From contig NZ_CAWUGZ010000079.1 of the NCBI RefSeq assembly GCF_963921845.1, positions 1 to 9,732 of the forward strand: a stretch of 9,732 nt of DNA. The letters run 5' to 3'. The translations under genes and the position numbers were made by a program. This DNA comes from Commensalibacter sp963921845. Lineage in GTDB: Bacteria > Pseudomonadota > Alphaproteobacteria > Acetobacterales > Acetobacteraceae. How positions within the stretch are numbered: the first letter of the stretch is position 1; every line of letters begins with the position of its first letter. This document shows, in pieces, positions 1 through 5,982 of the stretch. The notes under the pieces are model-generated. The model ran no database searches. It had not been told where the DNA came from and was given only the letters and a program-made list of their open reading frames with translations.

Positions 1-747
1 CACAAATGGAGAAGAGGACGCATCAGTAATAACAGCAATGGGTATCCCTAAACCCGCTGCATGAAAAACAAGCTCTAACGTTTTAGATGCATAAGGAGCA
101 TAGCTAATGGTCAATATCGCATCTTTCTTTTTATCAAGCAATTCTATTTGATTACGTGCGAATCCACCGGCGTCATTAGCATAGTCACATTTGATACCAG
201 AACGACGAAAAATATAAACCATATATATAATAATTGAATAAACGCGTTCTGCTCCAACCAAACAAATATTATCTGCTTTAGCTAAAAAATTAATCATATC
301 TTCAAGCTGACTATAATTTATATTTTGTTCTAATATAGTTAAAGATTGACGCGAAGCTTCCGCAAAACCACTTAGCAAAATCTTTGGATTTTCTACATTA
401 TCACAGGATGATTGCTGCTCGAGGGTCTGTAAACGCTCCGAATAGTCTGGCCAAAAACGACTTGCATGATCCCGAAAAACACTTTGTAATTCCGAAAAAC
501 CGCTGTATCCCATTGTTTTAGCAAAGCGAACCAAAGCAGAAGGCGGAACGGAAGCGGCTTCCGCCAATTTTGTAATTTTTCCAAAAGCTATAGTATAAGA
601 AGGTGTGGTAACTAAAAAATCAGCAATTTGAATCAACCGTTTTGGTAATTTCTGTTTTTTTTCTAAAATGAGATGGTGCAATTCATAAAAGTTTTTTGCC
701 AATGTAGTATTCTGATCTTTTTCGAAACTCTTGACATTTTTTTTCAT
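1..747 (-). CDS. RpiR-family transcriptional regulator (IolR-like), partial, 3' end outside window
   Basis: Reading leftwards from the ATG at 747, 249 codons stay open to the left edge. The family is usually about 280-290 residues, so a short C-terminal piece is missing. Residues 18-90 form an RpiR-type N-terminal helix-turn-helix domain; the recognition part reads KITKLAEAASVPPSALVRFA (57-76), followed by KTMGYSGFSELQ. Residues 140-249 fit a SIS sugar-phosphate-binding domain, with ICLVGAERVY (161-170) and AILTISY (210-216). Regulators of this type usually sense a phosphorylated sugar intermediate. Next to an inositol cluster the likely ligand is a phosphorylated breakdown product such as 2-deoxy-5-keto-gluconate-6-phosphate, and the likely role is control of the iol genes; both are inferences from context. 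The start is supported by AGGA five bases upstream. The gene follows iolG on the same strand but a terminator lies between them. A 23-bp element shared with the iol control region overlaps its start codon, suggesting self-regulation. Confidence 0.88.
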   Translation of the reverse strand, partial: MKKNVKSFEKDQNTTLAKNFYELHHLILEKKQKLPKRLIQIADFLVTTPSYTIAFGKITKLAEAASVPPSALVRFAKTMGYSGFSELQSVFRDHASRFWPDYSERLQTLEQQSSCDNVENPKILLSGFAEASRQSLTILEQNINYSQLEDMINFLAKADNICLVGAERVYSIIIYMVYIFRRSGIKCDYANDAGGFARNQIELLDKKKDAILTISYAPYASKTLELVFHAAGLGIPIAVITDASSSPFV

Positions 748-768
748 AGAAATCCTATTCAATAATTA
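746..768 (-). promoter_or_regulatory. Candidate operator over the RpiR gene start (copy 1 of a shared 23-bp element)
   Basis: Read on the minus strand, this stretch matches 3654-3676 (plus strand) at 21 of 23 positions. The core is TGAA-TAGGAT-TTCT, a GAA-N6-TTC dyad. It covers the Shine-Dalgarno sequence and the first two bases of the start codon of the RpiR gene, so a bound protein could block its expression. The core resembles the GGAA-N6-TTCC motif reported for the RpiR-type IolR of Sinorhizobium meliloti. The repeat is seen directly; the operator role is inferred. Confidence 0.5.
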
Positions 769-914
769 AGAATTTATCTATTAATCTCGTACTTTTAAGG
801 ATTATTAACCATTTTAAGACAATTGAGTCCTTACCCATTCATTTAAATGGAAACTGACTTAATAACAAATTTTATATTTTATACCGTATCGAATCTATTT
901 GAAAAGTTGACATG

Positions 915-952
915 AAAAAAGCCTAAAGTGATCATAAAACTATAGGCTTTTT
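915..952 (-). terminator. Rho-independent terminator after iolG
   Basis: A perfect 10-bp stem pairs AAAAAGCCTA (916-925) with TAGGCTTTTT (943-952) around a 17-base loop. Read on the minus strand it begins about 25 bases past the iolG stop and ends in a run of T. The stem is A/T-flanked and symmetrical, so it could also work in the other direction. It separates the transporter-iolG transcript from the RpiR gene downstream. Confidence 0.8.
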
Positions 953-976
953 AATAAAATTATTTAATACATAACT

Positions 977-2005
977 CTATTTATAAAAGTTTGGGCATAC
1001 TGGGAGTGTAATAGGTTCAACTTTTCCAGTTTCCTGTGATTTAATGCAAGCTTCTGCTGCCACAGCCGCAACATAACCATTCCAGGAACTGGGTCCTGCT
1101 AATTTGTTGGCTAAACACCCATTAATAAAATCTTGCATTTCGACATCGTATGCTTCAATAAAACGATCTTTCCAATCCATCAAAATAGTGTTATATAATT
1201 TTGCTTCAGAACGTAGGGTCACGGTAGAAGGTTCTGGTAAACTTACAATACCCTTTTCACCAACGACAGAACATTGTATATCGTAGCCATATTGACAATT
1301 GACAAATACTTCCACATCAATACGAATACCCGATTTGGTCTCTAGAAGCACAAGCTGGGGATCGCGCAATTTTTCATGAGTACACTGTGTTTGACGTGGA
1401 AAAATAACTTGTGCTGACACATAATCATCATCCAAAAGCCATCTAAGCACGTCCAATTCGTGAATGAGCGTATCCGTAATGCCCATACTTGTCACATAAT
1501 TAGGACCTACCCTTGGATTTCTATGGGCAGCATGAATCATTAAAGGCTGTCCAATTTTTCCTTCTTCAATCACACGCCGCAGTTCACGATATCCACTGTC
1601 GTAAGGCCGCATAAACCCTACTTGAACCAAGCGTTTTCCACCGGCTTGTTCAGCATCAACAATTTTCTTGCAATCTTCTGCAGTGGTTGCCAAAGGTTTC
1701 TCACAAAAAACATATTTACCAGCTTTAATTGCTTCTAAAACAAATTCAGCATGGGTTTGTCCCCACGAAGTAACCATGACGACCTCAACATCAGAAGCGT
1801 GAATAAGCTCATAGACATTCGTATAAACTTTTGCCTCAGAATTATAAGGAGCAACTGCTTTTTTTGCCCGCTCAGCATCAATGTCGTTGACAGCAACAAT
1901 TTTTGCACCTGTTAAGGTTTGGGTACATCGACGTATATGATCTTCACCAATAGCACCAGTGCCGATAACACCAATATTAATTACTTTTTTAATATTTTGA
2001 GACAT
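977..2005 (-). CDS. iolG: Inositol 2-dehydrogenase (Gfo/Idh/MocA family)
   Basis: IolG oxidises myo-inositol to 2-keto-myo-inositol (scyllo-inosose) with NAD+ in the cytoplasm, the first step of the pathway. The 342-residue length is normal for the family. The N-terminal Rossmann fold shows GTGAIG at 15-20, and the family EKP signature is at 102-104. The catalytic triad known from Bacillus subtilis IolG (Lys97, Asp172, His176) is matched by K103, D178 and H182, the last two in DTLIHELDVLRWL, all shifted by six residues. It lies 46 bp after the transporter gene on the same strand, so the two are probably co-transcribed. The upstream ribosome site is weak (only a GAAAG-like run), which may mean lower expression than its neighbours. 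A terminator follows. The family also contains scyllo-inositol and other sugar dehydrogenases, but the triad and the location beside iolCDEB favour myo-inositol. Confidence 0.93.
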   Translation of the reverse strand: MSQNIKKVINIGVIGTGAIGEDHIRRCTQTLTGAKIVAVNDIDAERAKKAVAPYNSEAKVYTNVYELIHASDVEVVMVTSWGQTHAEFVLEAIKAGKYVFCEKPLATTAEDCKKIVDAEQAGGKRLVQVGFMRPYDSGYRELRRVIEEGKIGQPLMIHAAHRNPRVGPNYVTSMGITDTLIHELDVLRWLLDDDYVSAQVIFPRQTQCTHEKLRDPQLVLLETKSGIRIDVEVFVNCQYGYDIQCSVVGEKGIVSLPEPSTVTLRSEAKLYNTILMDWKDRFIEAYDVEMQDFINGCLANKLAGPSSWNGYVAAVAAEACIKSQETGKVEPITLPVCPNFYK

Positions 2006-2051
2006 TTTAATACTTTCGTAAAATTCAGTAAAAATTAGTAAGCATTATTAA

Positions 2052-3515
2052 TTATGGAGCAACGCTATCTACAGAAACCGGATAGTGTTTATTTTTACGG
2101 CGCATCCAGAGATGTTGGATCGCTTCCAAACTATGCCCTTTGGTTTCTGGAACACAGTAAATGACAAAGAAAGTTCCTAGAATTCCCATTACGCCAAAAA
2201 TAATGAAAGGAAAGCCATGGTTAAAATGAACATTCAAAAAATCATTACCATCCATGAATTTAAAGGACCAAGAAACAATCAAATTAACCGTCCACTCAAC
2301 AAAAACGGCCAAGCTCATCGCACGACCTTTGATAGAAGTGGGAAATAACTCAGAAAGTAGTACCCACGTTAAAGGTCCCCAAGAAATAGAAAAACTAGCG
2401 CAGTACGCTAAAACCATGAACACAGCAATAAAAGCATTTAATTTGAAAATAAACGTTAAGGCTAACCCCAGCATACATAACGCTTGCAATAAACTTCCTA
2501 AAATAAGTAAGGGTTTCCTCCCTACACGGTCAACCAGTTTCATCGCAATTGCAACAAAGACCAACGTGACAATACCCACAAAAATAGTTTGAAATAAAGC
2601 TGCACGCTCACCAAAACCCATATTTGTGAACATTACAGGTGCATAGTACATTACGGCATTAATACCCACCAATTGTTGAAAAGCTCCGACCATGACGCCA
2701 ACCAACACAGCGGCCAAACCAAATTGGAATAAAGGTCCTAACTCTTTATTTTGGTTTAAACTTTCCTTGATTTCATCTTGGGTATTATGCGCTTCTTCTT
2801 TAGAAAAAATATTATATAAAACAGCAATGGCTTCTTCTTCACGGTTTTTTAACATTAACCAGCGAGGCGTTTCGACCATGGGCAACAACAAAATATAGAA
2901 AATTAAAGCAGGGATAATTTCGGAAACCAGCATGATGCGCCAGCCTGTTGTCATCAGCCAATCATGGTTGCCTAAACTTGCGATAAACCAATTGACGAAA
3001 TAAACCCCGGCTTGTCCACCCACAATAGTAATTTGATAGTATATAACCAAACTTCCGAGAATGGCAGCAGGAGCAATCTCAGAAATATACATAGGTGCCA
3101 ACGTTGAGGCCAAACCTACTCCCACTCCACAAATAATACGATATAAAATAAAAGACGATACAATCGCAACAGGATCATGCAGAGGATAAATTAATCCATA
3201 TTCTGGCCAAGCAGAACCTAATGCGGAAATAATGAAAAGAAACGAAGAAATGATTAACCCTCTTTTACGCCCGGCAAAGTCGGCGACTACTCCACTTAGT
3301 AGACTGCCTATCATACAGCCAACCAATGCACTGGCTATAACAAACCCGGAAACAATACCTTCCCAATTTCCAACCAAGTTTAACGGTTTTATCAATTGAT
3401 GATCAATTGAACCCACAGCACCAGAAATAACCGAGGTATCATAGCCAAATAATAATCCTCCAAACGCCGCAATTAACGTTGTCTTTGTTATAAAATTCGT
3501 TCTCGAATCCGACAT
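2052..3515 (-). CDS. iolT: Sugar porter of the major facilitator superfamily, probable myo-inositol:H+ symporter (XylE-like)
   Basis: This 487-residue inner-membrane protein has the layout of a 12-TM sugar porter. Family signatures appear in order: LLFGYDTSVISG (21-32), AGRKRG (81-86), the RIICGVGVGLASTLAPMY stretch (126-143), VETPRWLM (214-221), QQLVGINAVMYYAP (280-293), DRVGRKPLL (329-337), SWGPLTWVLLSELFP (378-392) and PETKG (456-460). From memory of E. coli XylE, its proton-coupling Asp27 and sugar-contacting Gln168, Gln175, Gln288, Gln289, Asn294 and Trp392 correspond to D26, Q161, Q168, Q280, Q281, N286 and W384 here. The sequence type is thus close to the xylose porter, while the setting, directly ahead of iolG, argues for inositol uptake. 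The substrate is an inference. A strong GAGGAG ribosome site lies nine bases before the ATG. An unusual dyad sits just upstream of it and may control expression. Confidence 0.87.
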   Translation of the reverse strand: MSDSRTNFITKTTLIAAFGGLLFGYDTSVISGAVGSIDHQLIKPLNLVGNWEGIVSGFVIASALVGCMIGSLLSGVVADFAGRKRGLIISSFLFIISALGSAWPEYGLIYPLHDPVAIVSSFILYRIICGVGVGLASTLAPMYISEIAPAAILGSLVIYYQITIVGGQAGVYFVNWFIASLGNHDWLMTTGWRIMLVSEIIPALIFYILLLPMVETPRWLMLKNREEEAIAVLYNIFSKEEAHNTQDEIKESLNQNKELGPLFQFGLAAVLVGVMVGAFQQLVGINAVMYYAPVMFTNMGFGERAALFQTIFVGIVTLVFVAIAMKLVDRVGRKPLLILGSLLQALCMLGLALTFIFKLNAFIAVFMVLAYCASFSISWGPLTWVLLSELFPTSIKGRAMSLAVFVEWTVNLIVSWSFKFMDGNDFLNVHFNHGFPFIIFGVMGILGTFFVIYCVPETKGHSLEAIQHLWMRRKNKHYPVSVDSVAP

Positions 3516-3524
3516 GAACGCTAG

Positions 3525-3530
3525 CTCCTC
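3525..3530 (-). promoter_or_regulatory. Strong ribosome binding site of the transporter gene
   Basis: On the minus strand this reads GAGGAG, nine bases before the ATG at 3515. It is the strongest Shine-Dalgarno match on the minus strand of the window. AGGAG (3529-3525) can pair with CTCCT at 3540-3536 around a six-base loop, so the site could be hidden in a small hairpin. Confidence 0.7.
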
Positions 3531-3533
3531 TAT

Positions 3534-3575
3534 CTAGGAGTGGTTTTAGAAATAAATTTCCAAAACTGCTCCTAG
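3534..3575 (-). promoter_or_regulatory. 42-bp imperfect inverted repeat upstream of the transporter gene (operator and/or leader hairpin)
   Basis: Two 20-base arms (3534-3553 and 3556-3575) match at 17 of 20 positions around a two-base centre. As minus-strand RNA this gives 17 Watson-Crick pairs, one G-U pair and a two-by-two internal loop. The centre, read on the minus strand, is GGAA-ATTTAT-TTCT, the same GAA-N6-TTC layout as the elements at 746-768 and 3654-3676 and close to the S. meliloti IolR motif GGAA-N6-TTCC. The outer end carries CTCCTAG, which could alternatively pair with the transporter Shine-Dalgarno. It may act as DNA (repressor site), as RNA (leader switch), or both. The repeat is observed; its function is inferred. 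Confidence 0.6.
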
Positions 3576-3653
3576 TTTATGCCAAAAATGACCAAACCAT
3601 GACCATGTCTAAAATAGAATTGTCTAGGCAATAGAAACTCTTCTAAACAACAA

Positions 3654-3676
3654 TAATTATGGAACAGGATTTCTAT
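3654..3676 (+). promoter_or_regulatory. Candidate operator in the divergent region (copy 2 of the shared 23-bp element)
   Basis: This stretch is 21/23 identical to the minus strand of 768-746 over the RpiR gene start. The core is GGAA-CAGGAT-TTCT. It lies about 140 bp upstream of the transporter gene and 370 bp upstream of iolC. On the minus strand, CATAAT (3661-3656) inside the element could serve as a -10 box for the transporter transcript, though no good -35 is seen. A protein bound here could then shut that promoter. Similarity between the two copies stops sharply outside the element, which argues for a binding site rather than a duplicated gene fragment. Confidence 0.5.
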
Positions 3677-3769
3677 TTACAGAATGATCATAATCACCTG
3701 CTATTAATATGCACTGATTTTTAACCCAATAAAACAAGGAGTTTGATAAACTTATCGTGTACGTCAGAC

Positions 3770-3807
3770 AAAAAAATCTTTTTTTATGAAAAAAAAATTC
3801 CAAAAAA
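3770..3807. repeat. Phased A/T tracts, likely curved DNA
   Basis: Four homopolymer tracts follow each other: A7 (3770-3776), T7 (3779-3785), A9 (3789-3797) and A6 (3802-3807). Their centres are 9 to 12 bp apart, close to one helical turn. Such phasing tends to bend DNA and is often bound by nucleoid proteins of the H-NS or IHF type. Further T runs follow to about 3870. The tracts are plain in the sequence; the bending is expected from general knowledge. Confidence 0.5.
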
Positions 3808-3970
3808 TCCTAATATTGCTTACTTTTCTTAATTATTTGCTAATATTTTTTTTAAGTAGTAACTTTTTCTTGATTACAGATAAAAAGCTCCCGCACAACA
3901 GAAAAAATATATTGTTTATGCCCTTTTAAGTCACAATCTCGTGAAATTCACAAAATCATGAATTTTTCAT

Positions 3971-3979
3971 TGTTAAAAT
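3971..3979 (+). promoter_or_regulatory. Possible extended -10 promoter element for iolCDEB
   Basis: TGTTAAAAT has the extended -10 form TGn followed by TAAAAT (five of six to consensus). It lies about 66 bp before the iolC start, leaving a leader of roughly 60 nucleotides. No good -35 hexamer is visible, which is common for extended -10 promoters. Small palindromes sit on either side. In such AT-rich DNA, chance matches are frequent. Confidence 0.3.
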
Positions 3980-3998
3980 AATCATTCATGTCGTATTT

Positions 3999-4015
3999 TG
4001 AAAATAATTTTCTAT
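3999..4015 (+). promoter_or_regulatory. Palindrome just upstream of iolC, possible operator
   Basis: GAAAATAATTTTC (4000-4012) is a perfect 13-bp odd palindrome, preceded by T and followed by TAT. It shares TGAA at the left and TTTCTAT at the right with the 23-bp element at 746-768, but with seven instead of six bases between GAA and TTC. It would lie just downstream of the candidate iolC transcription start, where a repressor could act as a roadblock. AT-rich sequence makes this match less telling than the others. Confidence 0.3.
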
Positions 4016-4045
4016 TTTAAATTTTTTTAGGTTGGAGATTGCTTC

Positions 4046-5950
4046 ATGCTCAATGACGAATTGGATGTCATTACCATAGGTCGATCCTCTGTCGATTTAT
4101 ATGCCCAACAAATTGGCTGTCGTCTCGAGGATGCTTCATCATTCAATAAAGCCGTAGGCGGTTGTCCAGCCAATATTGCTATTGGAACTGCACGTTTAGG
4201 CCTAAAATCAGCCATTATTACACGGGTAGGGAAAGATCATTTTGGCAATTTTATTATTGAACAAATGAAAAGAGAGGGGGTTAACATAAATGGAATTGTT
4301 CAAGACCCTGAACGATTGACCGCTTTAGCCATTCTTGGTATTCGCGACTCTGAACAATTTCCACTTCTTTTTTATAGAACCGATTGTGCCGATTCTGCAC
4401 TAAATGCCACCGATATTGACCCTAATTTTATTAAAAGTGCCAAAGCCATTGTCGTAACTGGCACACATTTTTCACGCCCTCACAGCGAAAAAGCGCAACG
4501 CAACGCAATGAAATTAATGCGTGAAAAAAACGGCAAAGTTATCATTGATCTGGATTACCGACCCAATTTGTGGGGGGTTGCATCAATTGGTGATGGGGAA
4601 GCACGCTATGTAAAAGCCAAACAGGTAACCGAAAAACTATTAAGTATCTTACCAGAATGTGACTTAATCGTCGGAACTGAAGAAGAAATTCATATTGCGA
4701 GCGGCCTAGAAAATACCATTCAAGCGATAAAACATATTCGTAAGATTGCGCCAAACGCAACCATCGTATGCAAACGTGGACCGATGGGCTGTGTTGTTTT
4801 CGATAGTGAAATCCCTGACTGTTTAGATCAAGGGATTAAAGGAACTGGTTTTAAAGTTACCGTTTGCAATACGTTGGGGGCTGGTGATGCTTTTATGTCT
4901 GGCTTTTTAAGCGGTTGGCTTAGAGATGAACCAATTTCGAAGTGTTGCACCTATGCAAACGCCTGTGGGGCCTTTGCTGTTTCCCGATTGTTATGCTCTC
5001 CAGAATATCCTACTTCAGAAGAATTACGGTATTTTCTTGCGTTAAACGACCATAATCATGCCATTCAAAAAGATGAAAAATTAACGCATTTACACCAAGC
5101 AACAACACGTCCCCACCAACCTACACCTATCATGGCATTGGCTTGCGACCACCGTATGCAACTGGAAGATATGATAAAAGAGTACGGTGTTTCAGTAGAT
5201 AAAATTAGCCAATTTAAGGTATTAACCGTTAAAGCTGCAGCGCGCGTTGCCGAAAATCGTCCTGGGTTTGGTGTATTCATGGATGGAAAATTTGGACAAG
5301 ATGCTTTATTTTTAGCTTCTCATAAAAATCTTTGGATTTCACGTCCTATAGAACTACCAGGTTCTCGACCGCTTGACTTTGATGGTCAAGGGAGTTTAGG
5401 GGCCCAAATGGTTTCATGGCCTGCTCAACATGTCATTAAATGCCTGTGTTTTTTCCATCCAGACGATTCAGAAGAGCTGAAGTCAAAACAGATCAGAGAA
5501 TTATCTCGAGCCTATGATGCCTGCCAGCGTCTACAAAGAGAATTATTGATCGAAATTATTTGTGGCAAAAATGGTCTGCTTACCTCAACAACCGTCGCAA
5601 CTGTCTTACAGGAACTTTATAATGCTGGGTTAAAACCTGCTTGGTGGAAACTGGAACCGCAGGCAGACCAAGATGCCTGGCAACAGATTAATACAGTTAT
5701 TGAGAAGAATGATCCTCTTTGTCGAGGTGTTGTAATCCTTGGACTCGATTCATCCATGCAAACCATTATCGATGCCTTTACCACTTCCGCCAAAATTCCC
5801 TACGTCAAAGGATTTGCGGTTGGCAGAACCATTTTTGGAGAACCCGCAAGACAGTGGTTTAGCGGAAAAATTAACGATGAGGAAGCAATCGAAAAAATGG
5901 GTAACACATTTCAGATTCTTGTCAATGCTTGGCTCAAGGCTGCAAGCTAA
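4046..5950 (+). CDS. iolC: Fusion of 5-dehydro-2-deoxygluconokinase (IolC) with a DUF2090 aldolase-like domain
   Basis: The 634-residue protein is about twice the length of stand-alone IolC. Residues 5-335 are a PfkB/ribokinase-type kinase that phosphorylates 5-dehydro-2-deoxy-D-gluconate. The substrate-end signature is VGGCPANIAIGTARLG (37-52), and the ATP-end signature NTLGAGDAFMSG (275-286) carries the catalytic base D281. Residues 350-634 match DUF2090, a class I aldolase-like domain. Visible conserved-looking blocks are IMALACDHR (362-370), PAWWKLEP (531-538), ILGLDSS (564-570) and VKGFAVGRTIFGEPA (587-601). Such fusions are annotated in proteobacteria as kinase plus 5-dehydro-2-deoxyphosphogluconate aldolase, cleaving to dihydroxyacetone phosphate and malonic semialdehyde. 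No separate iolJ is present here, which supports this. The ATG is preceded by TTGGAG at good spacing. It is the first gene of the plus-strand operon. Confidence 0.92.
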   Translation: MLNDELDVITIGRSSVDLYAQQIGCRLEDASSFNKAVGGCPANIAIGTARLGLKSAIITRVGKDHFGNFIIEQMKREGVNINGIVQDPERLTALAILGIRDSEQFPLLFYRTDCADSALNATDIDPNFIKSAKAIVVTGTHFSRPHSEKAQRNAMKLMREKNGKVIIDLDYRPNLWGVASIGDGEARYVKAKQVTEKLLSILPECDLIVGTEEEIHIASGLENTIQAIKHIRKIAPNATIVCKRGPMGCVVFDSEIPDCLDQGIKGTGFKVTVCNTLGAGDAFMSGFLSGWLRDEPISKCCTYANACGAFAVSRLLCSPEYPTSEELRYFLALNDHNHAIQKDEKLTHLHQATTRPHQPTPIMALACDHRMQLEDMIKEYGVSVDKISQFKVLTVKAAARVAENRPGFGVFMDGKFGQDALFLASHKNLWISRPIELPGSRPLDFDGQGSLGAQMVSWPAQHVIKCLCFFHPDDSEELKSKQIRELSRAYDACQRLQRELLIEIICGKNGLLTSTTVATVLQELYNAGLKPAWWKLEPQADQDAWQQINTVIEKNDPLCRGVVILGLDSSMQTIIDAFTTSAKIPYVKGFAVGRTIFGEPARQWFSGKINDEEAIEKMGNTFQILVNAWLKAAS

Positions 5951-5982
5951 ACGTAACGATACATATTTTGAAAGCATACGAC

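Larger units (their letters stand above)
3516..4045. other. Divergent iol control region (530 bp, no gene)
   Basis: The region lies between the start codons of the transporter gene (minus) and iolC (plus) and is markedly more AT-rich than the flanking genes. No convincing open frame is seen in it. It contains a 42-bp dyad beside the transporter gene (3534-3575), a tandem ATGACCA repeat one helical turn apart (3588-3594 and 3599-3605), a 14-bp CTAG-centred dyad (3619-3632), a 23-bp element shared with the RpiR gene start (3654-3676), phased A/T tracts (3770-3807), and small palindromes near iolC (3941-3951, 3958-3970, 4000-4012). Both operon promoters must lie here. Confidence 0.8.

Noticed and set aside
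275..281. Loss of the first Asp in the PfkB ATP-side motif of IolC (protein residues 275-281)
   Set aside because: Asn at this place (NTLGAGD) is, as far as I recall, usual in IolC kinases; the catalytic D281 is kept.
393..584. Minus-strand 63-codon open frame inside the RpiR gene
   Set aside because: It is in a different frame from the RpiR reading frame, which runs unbroken through this stretch with clear helix-turn-helix and SIS features.
3654..3676. Remnant of a duplicated RpiR gene start
   Set aside because: Identity with the RpiR start ends at the start codon, and the bases after 3676 show no similarity to the RpiR coding sequence.
3770..3807. A-run and T-run pair as a transcription terminator
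   Set aside because: The stem would be pure A-T with no G/C core and would lie between two divergent promoters, where no transcript is expected to end.
3941..3951. GTGAAATTCAC palindrome as a CRP site
   Set aside because: It is a perfect 11-bp palindrome, but a CRP site needs TGTGA-N6-TCACA; here the half sites are one base apart, so it does not fit.
5929..5982. Upstream ATG for iolD at 5929
   Set aside because: It would add 18 residues not seen in IolD proteins and overlap iolC; the family N-terminus begins at the ATG at 5983.
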